Counted from the first letter of the stretch, positions 11,285 to 24,287 are shown. The stretch is DNA of 64,000 nucleotides from Cottoperca gobio (GCF_900634415.1 NC_041369.1:18731412-18795411); one strand, 5' to 3'. The notes: generated by a model from the sequence alone, not told the origin. Program-made: numbers and translations.

Positions 11285-11465
11285 TATCTGCCCCGTTATT
11301 CGGATTCGCTCCTAAATGGATTGTTTTCTTCCTTCGCCCTTGCTACACCACTCCACCAAGTTTCATGAAAATCCGGTAAGTCGTTTTTCCGTATGCTGAC
11401 TAACAAACAAACAGACAAACAACAAAAGTAAACCAAAGACATAACCTCCTTGGGGGAGGTTTACA
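11285..11465 (-). repeat. Teleost interspersed element ('ccaccaagtttcatgaaaatc ... cctccttgg'), copy 1
   Basis: It contains ccaccaagtttcatgaaaat, then a caaacaaacagacaaacaac run, then cataacctccttgggggagg. In the other orientation the end reads as an ...cctcc(g)ccaagg...-type start. A related end occurs at 12225-12330 in the opposite orientation. This matches an abundant nonautonomous fish repeat. Confidence 0.6.
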
Positions 11466-12124
11466 TCAACAAAGCACCCGCAAATCATTACATAAAGTGT
11501 TTTGGTGGGTATTATGGTATTTCACCTCTGCATAGGTATTATAAGAAACGTGTTGTTGCAAAAATAACACCACACTGCTCTATAGGTATCTGAATGCCAC
11601 AAACGCTGCCATAGCAAACATGGCTAGCAGCGCTTTATGGGAGATGAACCTACCTACAGACTGAAATGCTTCACAGCTCTTTCATACAAGGAAATCCTTG
11701 ATGATTTGTTGTCGTGTTAGAACACATAACAATAATTAGATCTCCAAAAGCCAAAAATGGTCGGGCATGCTGCAGCTGCTAGATCTGTCCAGGCAGAAAA
11801 CACATACAAACAATGAGAGCGAGAGCGAGTGGGAAACACTAACATGGACAGAGCTTTAAATAAATACTGCAGATGCAGAACAGCCGAGTCCGAGCCAACA
11901 GGACACAAACAGCAGAGTGATCTCCAAATCTTTATTGTGAGATCTCAGAGATGATGTGGAAATAAAAGAAGTGCTACTGTAGCCTCTGTTCTGTCTGTCT
12001 GTCTGTCTGCCTGTCTCTCTTCAGTCCAGATGTCAGAGGAACTAGCCAACAGCTGCGGCAGGAAATGAGCCCTTAGGCAGTGAAAAGGCTAATACACTTC
12101 CACACAGAGACCAAAACAAAACAT

Positions 12125-12127
<3 letters not shown>

Positions 12128-12159
<32 letters not shown>
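12128..12159. repeat. (CA)n microsatellite
   Basis: Perfect CA run. Confidence 0.9.
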
Positions 12160-12161
<2 letters not shown>

Positions 12162-12224
12162 TGAGAAAAAGCAAGTGGATGATGGACACCACATAAAGTT
12201 TCTTAAGACCAAATCTAATTATTA

Positions 12225-12330
12225 TCTCCGCCAGGCATAAGCCTGTGGGAAGATCATACATTTGGTCATTTGTGAGTGTGTGTATGTGTGTATCTGTCTG
12301 GCCGTGTGTCTGTCCGCGGCATACTACTGG
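12225..12330 (+). repeat. Fragment related to the 11285-11465 element, opposite orientation
   Basis: It begins tatctccgccaggcataag and continues with a tgtgtgtatctgtctgg segment. Compared with the other copy it is short and diverged. Confidence 0.45.
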
Positions 12331-13210
12331 ACCCATCAGAAATCAGAAAAAACCTCTTTTATCGACTGTTTTATACCACCGCTGACTGCTGACTCCTCAC
12401 TCCTCTTAACCAGCTGGTATAGGGCCCGCAAGTCTTTAACAACTGCTTCAGTAGCAAAAGGCATTTTCGGTAATTGTTTCGGCTAAAAACAAACCTTACC
12501 GACCCACATTTCTGGCCTTAGTTGTGGCCGAAAAAATGACATCCATGGAAATGTTTGGCCTCAGTTTGAACTGGAGCATCTGCAGATTATTCCATAACCG
12601 ATTTGTTATGATCTACTAAAGTTAGGCACGATACAAGACGAATAAATCCCTGTTTTGTTATCTTCGCCTCCATCTTGACTGTAAGGGAGCCGGAAGGGAC
12701 AACTGATTGAGATTCAACTCTTCTTTGTTTGGTAGGGGAGAGGCAGAGACACCTGGCAGAGACCTGCACTCCAATCTTTTGTTTGTTTGAGTGTGTTTGT
12801 TTGTACCAAGCATCTCCATGAACATGTGCAAATGTATACTCACTATAAACATACCCAAGCACTTCAGTACTTTGGTACGTCTGTGTCCGTATCCATGTGT
12901 CTCTTTTCTCCTGGATTCATCCATTTTGCGTAAAGACTGTGTGTGTGTATGTGTGTGTTTGGGCGATGCCAACCTGCGTGCCTGCCACATCGCCAGCCCC
13001 CGAGCCAGCGGGAACATTTGCCTTGTGGCTCCAATTCCCAGGAATGCCTAACCTGCGCCAGCTGTTGAGAACATGTTACCTGTGCCAACAATGCGCCGGC
13101 TCTGCCCACCACATCAGCTGCCGCTCTGTCTCCATCTGGGTGCGAGATTGGATTTGTGTGTGTTTGTTTGTTTGTAGCTTACTGCATCTTTAACTCTTCC
13201 CACATCTGTA

Positions 13211-13211
<1 letters not shown>

Positions 13212-13280
<69 letters not shown>
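13212..13280. repeat. (GT)n microsatellite
   Basis: About 69 bases of GT. Confidence 0.95.
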
Positions 13281-13284
<4 letters not shown>

Positions 13285-14747
13285 TGTTATTCAGCTCTGG
13301 TGTGTATGTGTGTCTCCATCTGTGTGTGCTGGGCCTCCCTTGCCTGCATCTGGAGCAGCGTTGGAGAGGCTTTCCAACAAGGCCAATGGCGGCCAGCCTG
13401 CCAAACAGCCCAGATGTTAGTTCTGTAAGCCTCGGGCTAAATGGAGGGAGCCACACACTCATTATTCTGGAATAGTAAATTGCAACCACTTTTTTAGCAG
13501 AAGAGTGAGAGGGAGAGACACTATGACAGAATAAAAGAGGGGAAGTAAGAGGTGTGAAAAGGGACAGATGAGAGAGAGAGAGAGGGAGAGAGGGACAGAG
13601 AGATGCCATTTGATGTGATTGTTACTTTATGCCTCTTCACAGAGCTCATGGAGCAAAGATAATAAACGGACTAAATGCCACTTTGATGAATTACCTGCAG
13701 CAAGTACTTTTCAAGGCTCTGCAAGTTGATTTATAAACTGAAGATTTATACTCCCTGTAAGGTATAACATTTATCTAAAACCTTGTGTCAAAGTATAATT
13801 CAGGTGCTTTGCAAACTAGGTCTTATTTTCTTAGTTTTAGCCATCATTCCTATTAGTAATAATAACATTAGCTTTGAGTTCAGTTCAATAAGTCATACAG
13901 GACAAGAAACACAAGCTTGCCCTGCTGTACTTACCAAACCTGGTGAATACAAATCACGACCGATAGAAATGCTGGCCAAAATCTACAAAAATATGATTCA
14001 ACTTGTATCAAACCAGGCTAATTCAAATAAGAGTATATTCAATATTTTAGTACTGTAATGAACTAAAACACATCAGACCACCAGTATGTTTGAAGCTGCA
14101 TTCATTGATTTACTTTATCTCCAGAGGGGACACAATCTGTGAACATTAACATATAATCACCTTATGAAGTTCATATGACAAACATGTTTGTAAACAGTTG
14201 TCTATTTAAACACCCAGCAGACATGGAGCTACATTATCATTTGTGTCTGGCCATCTGATAAATGCAAGTTCAATATTTTCTCCTTTCGGCTATTTTGGTC
14301 TCCAACTCCTCCTCGGGGGAAATATCCGGCTTTTTACCTGTTAAATGCTCCACTGTGTTCACCAGCTAGTCTTTAACTGTGTCTGTCTGTGTGAGCAGGT
14401 GGGTTTTTAGGGCTCTTTTTGCAACAAAGCTGCATGCTGAGAACTAAAACACTAAAGTTGTGGCCCTCCAAAAAAAGCTAAAAGACGCAAAATTGCTCCC
14501 AGTCAGGTAATAATTCTCTGCTGGTTTGTCACTACAAGCGACAGACAGACATCCAAATGCAAGAAACTGGCATCACGACATCCTCTCTGTCCTTTCTGTA
14601 AGTTCTGAAGTCACTAAAGCAAATATCCCTCCAAAATATTATTTTTGTAACAGGAGAGGACAACATGTTCATTCACCATCGAACAGTCGGACACAATTAG
14701 CTTGATCATCTGGACGGATGTAGCTGTGATGTTGAGGCAGATTTGGC

Positions 14748-14754
<7 letters not shown>

Positions 14755-14810
<56 letters not shown>
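14755..14810. repeat. (GT)n microsatellite
   Basis: About 56 bases of GT. Confidence 0.95.
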
Positions 14811-14813
<3 letters not shown>

Positions 14814-15643
14814 ATTGTAACCACTAAGGTGGCATCTGCCAGGGCGCTTTAGCTCTGTTTGTGAGATCCATGTGTGTGGACTTCCACAGGGCTTAGAGAA
14901 CGTCCACCCCCCACATATGGTGAGCTGTCACTGGGGCGACGCGGTGCAGCCCTCCCCTGTGAGGGACCTCCAGCCAGCCATCAGACTGACCGAGTAAACA
15001 ACAACTGGACACGGGGTGATCATGCTGTATCTGTTTGGATATTTTTTTGGACAGGATTTTATCTCCCTGTGACGAAAGACCACAGACGACATCGAATAAT
15101 CTTTTTCTCACGTGAATTACCTCGGTCATATGTCAGTATTTATGCTTCAGTGATATCCCAAAATCTGTTTTTGGAAAACACTTTTTGTCAACAAAGTCGA
15201 ATCCTATACACCCTATCAAAACAGATTTGACATCTAAATGTTTTCCCAGGGGTTTAATGTTTATGACTGATAGGCGTCAGATTTGACTGATGCTGGTTTT
15301 AAATGGCAAAACAATGATGACGATATAAGGCTTTATAAGACATACGAAGTAGCTGTGAGATTGGTTGTACTTTCTCCACGTCTAGTCTGCACTGACAACT
15401 TTGTATCAAACACAACATACGACACATTTGGGAAATGCAAATTGCTGAGAGAAAAACATGAGTGAGAGACATCTCCTCCCCTGACAGATATCTTTCTCAC
15501 ATCTGTCCCTCTCTTCCTGCACACAGATGTTACGCTGCAGTTTGTTCTGAGAAGGAGAAGACGTCTCCTCCTGTGCCTCCCCAAGGAGCGAGTAGCCTGG
15601 GGAAAATCACATTTACACATAAAGTGTTAATGTGTCTGTGTTA

Positions 15644-15647
<4 letters not shown>

Positions 15648-15711
<64 letters not shown>

Positions 15712-15718
15712 GTGTGTG
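15648..15718. repeat. (GT)n microsatellite with one GC step
   Basis: GT array with a single GCGT interruption near its end. Confidence 0.95.
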
Positions 15719-16483
15719 AAAACGGATAGAGAGGGAAACAGAGAGAGAGTCTTACAAAGGAAGTAAAGGAGGCGCAGTCCTGAAATAGGAAGAGGAAACT
15801 GGGGACCCTCGGGGGCCATCAGAGGCTTTGGAAGTGTGTGTGTGGGGGGGGTGGGTGTGTGGAGGGGGAGTTACCGCTGCTCTATCCTCTGGCTGTACTC
15901 GAACTGTGTGTGTTTTTGCTTTTGATCTCACCCAGTTGTTAGAAAGCCAAACACAGTCTGTGCACCCAGATGTTGACAGATGTGCTGTGTACAACCTAAC
16001 TTCCTCTGAAACTCACACACACACACAATGAGACACAAACACATGGAGAGATAGCAACACATATCCTTCCTGTACCCCCTCCAGAGACAATCTTGGCTTG
16101 CTTGAGATCTTCAACAAATACAACAATATTTCCTCAAACCAACTTCAGCCCATGCTGCGCTCTTCAGGGACCGCTGTCCACTGCAGCAGTTCCAGATGTT
16201 TTATAAATAACTAAAACACACAGAACTTGCCTCATCCAGATGTGTTTACTTCATATAAATAGGGAGATTTAGAAAGACAGGCGGACTAATAGCTGGAGCC
16301 ATCAGTAGGACTATAACTAATGCAGCTCTCCCTAGTGGCCTGCAGTGGCTCCTGCACACATGCAGCTGTGCACATGCAGTGAGGATGTAGGGGACCAGGG
16401 TGGTTTGGAGTGGTGGGACATTTAGTTGTCATCTGTCACAGGTCCAGCTGGTATGTTTGTTGTAGGGCTTCAGCTGTTGATTT

Positions 16484-16700
16484 TCATCCTGTCCTGTCTT
16501 TTCTCACCATATTGCCTTGTACTATCCAAATCAATTTGTCCTGCCCTACCTCGTCCTATCCTTTCCCGTCCTGTCTTGTCCACTCCGCATCCCAACCTAC
16601 CATAGCTTTCCCTGTCCTGTCCAATCCTTCTCATATCCCATCCTATCCTATCCTGTTCCTAAACGATTCTGTCTTATCCTCTCTTGTTGTGTCCTATAGT
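16484..16700. repeat. Degenerate pentamer repeat (TCCTR/ATCCT-like)
   Basis: Repeated tcctgtcc, tcctatcc, tcctgccc and tgtcctgtcc steps over about 215 bases. The phase drifts, so the array is old. It creates a false 149-residue frame on the + strand. Confidence 0.75.
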
Positions 16701-17024
16701 GGACCCATACTCTTCTATAGTAGACCCAATGTACTGTACAATGACTTCACTGCAGAGGTGTGGGCTCAAGTCACACATTTGATGCCTTTAGACTTGACGA
16801 AATCAAAAAAAGACTTGACTTCACTGAGACTTCATACCTTCCTCAAAGCCCAAAGATGAAAAAGTATGTTATTTTAAAAAGTGTGACAGGAATCATAGAG
16901 CTACACAGATCACACTTCCCCCCTCTTCTCTCTCTGTCATGCTCCAACTGCTTCATTGACTCAACCGCTGAGCAGAATCTGCACTGATGGCACCCACTGG
17001 AACTCCAGCATGCAGCTGGAAGAG

Positions 17025-17026
<2 letters not shown>

Positions 17027-17089
<63 letters not shown>
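17027..17089. repeat. (TG)n microsatellite
   Basis: About 63 bases of TG. Confidence 0.95.
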
Positions 17090-17093
<4 letters not shown>

Positions 17094-17430
17094 AGAGCAT
17101 TAATATGCATGTTCATATTTCACAGTCCAGAGCCTGGAGATGTTTGCATCACTGAAGGAAGGATGGGGGTTTCTGGCTGCTCCTACGGCCTCATACAGGT
17201 AACATCTGTCTTCAAACACTGAGACTTACAATAACATTTGTTACAATATAACGAAGAAGACTCACCACCCAAACTCACCACTCTCAGTTTGCCCAGCCAT
17301 CCTGTCAAACTAATTTAACTTTAGCCTACAAACTGCAGTGTCATTCTTCCCATCACTGCCAGCAAATGACGTTAGGAAGCATCAGAACAACCCTGAGCAG
17401 TAAATCAAGAACCTTTGCTTCGTGGCTCAG

Positions 17431-17456
17431 CTCTCTCTCTCTCTCTCTCTCTCTCT
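17431..17456. repeat. (CT)n microsatellite
   Basis: CT run of about 26 bases. Confidence 0.9.
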
Positions 17457-19935
17457 TTATCACCATGGTGCAAAATGACTGCTACATTACTGCAGCAGCT
17501 TCCGCTAAGCAGCGGTCAATCACATAATTGCTTTTACCCTCACTCGTAAATAATCCTGCCGACACATTGGAAAAACTTCCCTGTGCAGACGTTGCACATG
17601 ACCATGAGCTCCGGCCAGTGGGGGCTTCAGAAATGTTTCCAAGATGAGATGTTTTACTGAGCTCTTGTTTTCATAACAATACTTCCCAATATCATTGTTT
17701 TCATTATTAGGAAGTGGAAACGGTATAATATGAGCTTTAAATGAGCATAAATAGGCAGAGATACATGAAAATAAACGTTCAATTTACTGCTTCTATGTAA
17801 CTGACAGCAAATACCTTCCAATACTGATTCAGCCTGACAGTTTTTACAGTTTTACAGAAAGAATCTGAGATTATAAAGATTATATTTGCCTTCCAAGCAA
17901 AGAGATGTAAATGTGGCGCTTTCAGACAGATATTTATTAACTGCAGTGAATATGTTTGTAATATTAAGCTCGGCAGAGCTTATAATGAAGTGCAAGTTTC
18001 AACAAATATGTCAGTTTTTGAAAGACAGTTGGATATTTCAAAATCAAACACAATCAAGCAGAACACAGCTGTTTGTTGAAAAGTACTAACATTGGTCTAT
18101 TGCTATATATCACAGCTGATATGTATATCATATTGAGATTATCACTTTAATAAAGAGTTTAAGGCAGTTGTATTGCTACTTTTGTAAAGTTAACCATAAT
18201 CTGTTTCCACTCTCTGGCCTCAAGCCCCTTTAGGGCAGAGCAGCTGCACACTGCAGAGCAACCTGAGAAACCAGACTGCTCCAACCTGAGGGTGGAGGCC
18301 TGTGTGTAAGGTGGGGCTGGGCATAAAGGACAATACGAGTGTGTGTTTTGTGTGTGTGTGTGTGTGTGAGATGAAGGGTCGGGGGACAGGGTGTCTTTGG
18401 GGGGAGTGCAACCTGTCTGCACATGAGCAGAAGGTCTCCACATACACATACTCACGCAGACGCGGCATTTGTTAAAATGTAAACATATGCATGGATAAGA
18501 GCGCGTAAACAGGCTAGTAGATAAACAAATGTAGGCACAGACAAACACTGCAACATACTACATACAGGTCTAACTTACAAAACTAACCTTCTCGCTCGCC
18601 CACAGTGATACTGTGTGTTAAACTTTAACTTTCAAATTTTATTTGAAGGGCAATTAGTCTTGCATCAAGAAATAGATAAGACAATATACCTTTTAAAAAG
18701 CCGACATAGGGTACATCAAGGGGGGACAGGAGGGGGGTCACTGAGTCAAGGGGAGGGGATCGGACCTGGGGGGAAGATTCATAGTTGCACGTTAACCTTC
18801 TTATCATGGAAATTGCATACAAAAATAAAGTGCTGAATTTCAGGACATCAATTACAAGATCAACATCATACATTTAAATAACTAAAGCATTAGTATAAAT
18901 ACAACGTGTCGAAGTTATCATCATCACATAATGGGTCAAAAAGACATGAACACTTTACACTGTTGAGCAATCAAACACAAGAGCCCTGCAATACATCATA
19001 CTCTTTCGAGTGCTTTTCAAAGTCTAGTGTAAGGAGGTGGAGAGAAAGAGTTTGTAATCATATCTGTACAAAAAGAACAATTACACTAAAGGATAGTAAA
19101 AAGGCAACCAGATAAACTTCTGCCAACACATTATGATAATATGTTTTGTTTTGTATAATATGTCAATATTTAATTTTTTTTATATCACGGTCATATCATA
19201 TCGTTAATACCGATATATTGTTACCTAGGGTGATAACATGACAAACAATTTGTTTCTATTGTAAAGTGAATGGAAGAGATTTATTCTACACTCTATTGAT
19301 ACATTAGCATGAAATCAGAAGCAACAATAACGTAAACAGCAACTTTTTATACTTTAAATGATAGTTTATGGGTTTGCTTTAAAAATATATATAAATTTCA
19401 TATGGTCATCTGGTACTCCGCAGACTACATTTCACACCTGAGTGCAAAATAGGTGACCCAGCACAGAGCAGAGCCATGCTGGACCATACTGGCTCCCAAG
19501 CCGTCCTGCTGCACAGCACACCTTCGACACCGTGGCTGCAGCTGCTCTATCCTGTTCTGTGTGTGCATATGTGTTTGCGTGTGTGCCTGTTCTGTTATCC
19601 CCTGCACAGGGTCTGTCTGGCCGCAGCTGTCCCTACCTCCATGCGGGTCTCCGGGGCGAGGCTGACCTCTCTCCTGAAGTCACTTCAAAGAGGCCAGGGA
19701 TGGGCTGTAGGGGTACGGGGTGCCGGGCCGTCCAGCACGGCTGCTGCTTCCCTGGGCTTTGGGAGCTGGGGCTGGAGTTAATGTAGGGGGGTGGTGCGGG
19801 GTTGGGTGTGTTGCAGGAGGTGAAGGGAGTCACAAACATGGGGGGTATGGGGTCTGTGTGTGGCAGGAGGGCAGAGACAGGAGGTATGGGAATGGGGGTA
19901 GGGATGTTGTTATAGTCGAAAGCTGGAAGTTTAGC

Positions 19936-19936
<1 letters not shown>

Positions 19937-19989
<53 letters not shown>
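19937..19989. repeat. (GT)n microsatellite
   Basis: About 53 bases of GT. Confidence 0.95.
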
Positions 19990-19993
<4 letters not shown>

Positions 19994-20524
19994 TCAACCT
20001 GGACAGACCTTCTGTGCTCTGGTATCATCTCACAGTGTCAGGGGTATGTGTGATTTACTCGGCAGCGCACCATCTCACCCACAGAGAGTCAGGGGTCCAG
20101 CTTGGTGAAAACTGATGGCACATTGGCCCCGGGGGCCACCGTTACATGGGGGTCCCAATGGAAAAGACAGATTCCTGGCAACGCACACCCATACAGAAGG
20201 GCAGCAAAAATACCTGATGAAGTCTTGCAATCTAGTTTTAAAAACTCTAAAATAAATACATTTCTGAAGTCCATAAAATGACAAATAATTTGTGTTTTTC
20301 GCCAAAATAAATCATTCAAATGCAGGACACTGGGGGGATAAATCGAAGGGGGGAAAAGATAGGAAATAAGAACGAAAACCGAAAACTAAAGGACAAATGA
20401 CAAAAAGAAGGATCAAGAAATAAAAAAGAGGAAAGGAATGGACACCTTTTGCAGAGACTGATACTCTGTAGTATTTGACTTAGTTTCTGCTTTTTTTAGT
20501 CATTGCAAAAACTGTCTGTTGATT

Positions 20525-20890
20525 GGTCCACAACTTTGGTCCAAACTGAAATACCTCAACAACTATTTGGAGGGTTGGCATGACATTTTGTACAAATATT
20601 CATGGTGCCTATAGGATGAATTGTAATGATTTTGGTGATTCCCTGAGATTTCCTGAAGCACCACCAGCAGGTCGAACTTTGAGCCTCAGCCATTCTTTTA
20701 TGTTTATAGCTAATTAGCAAATGTTAGCTTGCACACAGGCTAAACCCAGAGAGTGAACATGGTAATTATTATTCTGGCTACATCAGTATGTTGTCATTGT
20801 GAGCATGTTAGCATGTTGACATTAGCATTTAGCTTAAAGCCCCGCTGTGCCTACAGTAAGTACAACCTTACACAGTTGTTGGTGTGACTG
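20525..20890 (+). repeat. Teleost interspersed element ('caacaactat ... gttagcatg'), copy 1
   Basis: In order: ggtccaaactgaaatacctc, aacaactatttgg, tggcatgacattttgtacaa, attttggtgattccctgag, ctaattagcaaatgttagc, gtgagcatgttagcatgttg, and gctgtgcctacagtaag. These phrases define a highly repeated percomorph element. A second, shorter copy lies at 21540-21890. Confidence 0.8.
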
Positions 20891-20969
20891 TAGAATATAT
20901 AATATCCTATTGCACTCTCTGACACTCATTTCACATAATTCAATATGTAGCCTACTCTTTATTGCTTGT

Positions 20970-20973
<4 letters not shown>

Positions 20974-21041
<68 letters not shown>
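20974..21041. repeat. (CT)n microsatellite
   Basis: About 68 bases of CT. Confidence 0.95.
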
Positions 21042-21045
<4 letters not shown>

Positions 21046-21539
21046 TAGGCTACACACACATACGGTATATACACACATGAAAGCTAAAATGCCTGAAGTT
21101 CACAAACATCATGTGGTGCACTTGTGTGTAAGATCACGCACTGATGAGCCAAACAAACCTAGAGGATCCCACCTTAAAATGCTGTTCTACAGCTGATCTG
21201 ACTGACTGGACAGACTCGCTCTTCCACTGCAAAGATTGTGCGTAATGATGCCTCGAGGGAACCCATAAAATAGACTAGTGCACTTCTTATAAGATCACTG
21301 TTTATTCAAGTCCCTTTGAAATGGAAGTCATGTCGAGAGTAACATATCAGTGCCGATACACTGAAATAAACCTTATAAACCCAGGTGTTTTTTTATAGGT
21401 TCATACAGATCCTATAAAATGTGTATGTATCTGTATGATTGACTTCCATTTGCATTTTATTATATCTATTAATCTGAACCTTTACTGTCATGTGATATTA
21501 TTGTGGCATTTCCCAACAGTACATTATTAATGTACAAAC

Positions 21540-21890
21540 ATTCAAACATGCAGATGGTGCCTACTTGATCGATCCGAATGATTTTGGTAATCCTGTGACA
21601 TTTCCTGTAGAATCTCCATCAGGTCAAGTTTTTCACTTATCCTGGGAAATATCTCAACATACTTGATTGACACAACATTTTGTACAGACAATCGTGTTTG
21701 ATCAACCCCTGCACTGCTCTCCAGAGCCGCCGCGAGGCTGACAATTGTGGTTTTGAGCGAAATGTCTCAACAACTATGGATTGCTTTTAGAATTTGGTGC
21801 AATTTGGACAATCGTGCCCCTCAAAGTGACACCAGATCAATGTTTATGCTTCAAATTTACTGTCATCATGTTTTTGTAACAGTGCGGGAC
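21540..21890 (+). repeat. Teleost interspersed element ('caacaactat'), copy 2, partial
   Basis: It carries atgattttggtaatcctgtg, aatatctcaacatacttgat, acattttgtacagacaatc, ttgtggttttgagcgaaatg and tctcaacaactatgg, in the family order, but lacks the gttagcatg end. Confidence 0.75.
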
Positions 21891-21939
21891 TAACATTTTA
21901 TTTGTGAGCTAAAGTTGACGACTGACTCTAAATTGTTAG

Positions 21940-21941
<2 letters not shown>

Positions 21942-22002
<61 letters not shown>
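21942..22002. repeat. (TG)n microsatellite
   Basis: A TG array paired 111 bases later with a CA array (22114-22166), so the two are complementary on one strand. Confidence 0.95.
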
Positions 22003-22005
<3 letters not shown>

Positions 22006-22109
22006 GGGGACACGTCTGGCCACAGCAATGGCAACAGAAGGGCTCCCCTGTGTTGCCTTTTCGCTTTTCAAGCTGTCTCTTTACCCCCACCTCAGTTAAC
22101 CCCACCTCA

Positions 22110-22113
<4 letters not shown>

Positions 22114-22166
<53 letters not shown>
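22114..22166. repeat. (CA)n microsatellite
   Basis: CA array complementary to the TG array at 21942-22002. Confidence 0.95.
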
Positions 22167-22168
<2 letters not shown>

Positions 22169-22407
22169 TCCCTGGCTGCTGGTTTTTTTTTTGCCCATAC
22201 ACCCCCCTGCACACAGGGCTGTGAGCAAAAGCCAGCTGATGGCAATATGTGTATGTGCGTTAAGAGAGGCCAGAACAGTACGCACCTACATTATCTGTCA
22301 CGCTAGGTCCACCTGTGTCTGCACTCTGTGCCCTTCCATGGCCCCAAACCTACACCCTCTGCCACTGCTGCCCAGCTCCACACTCCATACCATCTGGGGA
22401 GACAGGC

Positions 22408-22410
<3 letters not shown>

Positions 22411-22439
<29 letters not shown>
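22411..22439. repeat. (GA)n microsatellite
   Basis: Short GA run. Confidence 0.9.
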
Positions 22440-22443
<4 letters not shown>

Positions 22444-23928
22444 CGAAAAAGAGCAGATGAGGGACGGTGTCGTTGTACCAGAAAGTCAACACATTTTAAA
22501 TTAACATCAATATATCCTTCTCACATTTAAAACGCTAGCATTTTAATCACATTATATATAGTACTTTTGTGTGTGAAATGAGAGAAAGAGAAGAGATTTA
22601 GTGGGATGGAAGAAAAGGAGGATGCATCCTTAAATTCCAAGGCTTTTGAATGACCAAACCTGTGCAAGGATGCCCAAACTCACCATCACACTTAACTACT
22701 TGAAAGCACTATAATGGGGCAGGCAGCTAACGCCGTTGGCTTAAAAAAACCTGCTCAGGAATTCCAGAAATGCATTGTATCAACAATCTGAGCCTTAAAT
22801 GTTCACCTGTACATTTTGGTTTACACTAGACAGATCAGCTGTTGAGTAAAGATCATTTGCTATGCAGCTGTTTGATGCTTCCGGCTGTAAACAGCATTTA
22901 AGATGCTGCAATGCACTAATGTTAAGAGGCTGACCCTACTGACTTACAGGTTACTTCCTGCTCAGCTGCTCAGAAACCACCATGTTTCTATAGACTTAAA
23001 TATATGTATACAAATAGGCCTACACGAGGAACTAAAGAAAAAAGCTGAAGTGTGTACTGAATGTACTGAAGGATATGGATTTTCATTATTTTCATGAACT
23101 TTTTTCACAGAAGACATTTGGACGTCCATTTAGTCAAAAAGAATATGTAATTATGAGATGAAGTGCAGAACTGGTAAAATGTAAAAGTGGTATGAGAAGA
23201 TAATACTTAAGTAAAGCACCTCCATTTTTTTTCCTTTGGTCCTTTATTACATCTTACGTATTCAAGGGCATTTTCCAGGAAATCCACTTCGAGAGACGGG
23301 CCTTTGATTTCAAGACATCTTACAAGTACACACAGTAACATGTATGCTACAAAAGGGAACACATAGAAAAGGAAAGAAAAAGTAGAACAAATACATTTTG
23401 TTATGCTTTATTAACTTTAACTCTAAGAAGGGGGTAAAGATATATAGAAAAATATTATTAATTATTATTCATTCTTAATACAGTACAAGCTGTTACTGTT
23501 TTAAGATTAAAAAACATTAAAAATCATTCTCAGAGAATAAATGCACAACAGTTTATGGACATCGATAACAGAAACTAAAATTCACAGCAATGTTTCTCTT
23601 GATGTTCTTTATTTTCTCTACTGTTATTTATTTGTTTCCATTCTAAAATATATAAATATTGCAAGAATGTTATAAGTATGAACAACACAATATGTAAGAA
23701 AATGTATATTTATGTTAACTCCTGCACATTACACCCATGGAATTCTCGCGATGGTTGGCTGCTTAGCAGATACACACGGGATGTTGGAATGGGATGATGA
23801 GAGAGAAGATCCACACACCCGCCGAGCTGAAACCGTTAAAACCGAAAAACGGGAGGACGAAGCAAGACGGTAGGATGTGCGAGTGTGTGTGAGTGAGTGA
23901 GTGTGTGTGTGTAGGGGGTGTGTTTGTC

Positions 23929-23968
<40 letters not shown>

Positions 23969-23989
23969 CCCGTGCATGAGAGAAAAGGG
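22440..23989. other. Intergenic sequence upstream of akt3, no recognised gene
   Basis: AT-rich sequence up to about 23730, then a CpG-bearing region that leads into the probable akt3 promoter. An AACCGTTA site lies at 23831. A GT/CG tract lies at 23882-23970. Confidence 0.45.
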
Positions 23990-24200
23990 GGTTGCCGTTT
24001 CTCTGGGTGACGTCATGAGTTTTCCTCAAAGTCAAAACAACCGTTGGCTTCGGTTAACGGTTGCTTTCGTAGCTTCTCGGAAATCCGTTTGATGTGTAGC
24101 TTTATTATTATTATTATTTCTGCAACGGCTCGTGTTCACGTTGACAGCACACGTTTTGACTTAGCTAGTACTTTTAACGGTTTAGCTTAGCTTGCAGTTA
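23990..24200 (+). promoter_or_regulatory. akt3: Probable akt3 promoter region
   Basis: CpG-containing, non-repetitive sequence follows a (GT)n/(CG) tract. It holds a perfect CRE (24008-24015) and repeated AACCGTT/AACGGTT heptamers at 23831, 24039, 24056 and 24176. No TATA box is seen. It directly precedes the candidate leader exon. Confidence 0.45.
24008..24015. promoter_or_regulatory. Perfect cAMP-response element TGACGTCA
   Basis: The full 8-base palindrome TGACGTCA is present. It is the CREB/ATF binding consensus and sits about 280 bases upstream of the candidate leader-exon donor. Binding is not shown by sequence alone. Confidence 0.6.
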
Positions 24201-24287
24201 GTCACTCAGAAAAGAGGGAGAAACAATAACCCGAGCGGTTAATGAAGAGCAGGTGCACCGGGAAAACCACAGCACCTGCAGCTACAG
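24060..24287 (+). other. akt3: Probable noncoding first exon of akt3
   Basis: The sequence gcagctaCAG|GTAATA gives a strong donor at 24287/24288 at the end of a CpG-bearing patch, and the next strong + strand acceptor tied to a gene is at 29241. The 5' end is not visible; I place it loosely after the CRE. Two short ORFs lie in it: ATG at 24092 to TAG at 24190 (32 codons), and ATG at 24242 that reads through the junction into the next exon. Assignment to akt3 is inferred from strand, position and the open acceptor at 29241. Confidence 0.5.

Larger units (their letters stand above)
11470..13200. other. Intergenic, no recognised gene
   Basis: Mixed unique sequence, a CTGT run near 11990-12020, a (CA)n tract at 12128-12159 and a repeat fragment at 12225-12330. 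Reading frames here are short or driven by the CA tracts. Confidence 0.45.
13281..16480. other. Intergenic, no recognised gene
   Basis: Unique sequence broken by GT arrays at 14755-14810 and 15648-15718. The longest non-repeat frame (14874-15230, +) has no recognised similarity and no support as a gene. Confidence 0.4.
16701..20520. other. Intergenic, no recognised gene
   Basis: Contains GT arrays at 17027-17089 and 19937-19989, a CT run at 17431-17456 and otherwise unique or undetermined sequence. A G-rich stretch at 18718-18775 and 19620-19910 gives frames of low complexity. No splice-supported exon was found. Confidence 0.4.

Noticed and set aside
21890..22460. 181- and 131-codon overlapping frames on both strands
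   Set aside because: Produced by facing TG and CA arrays.
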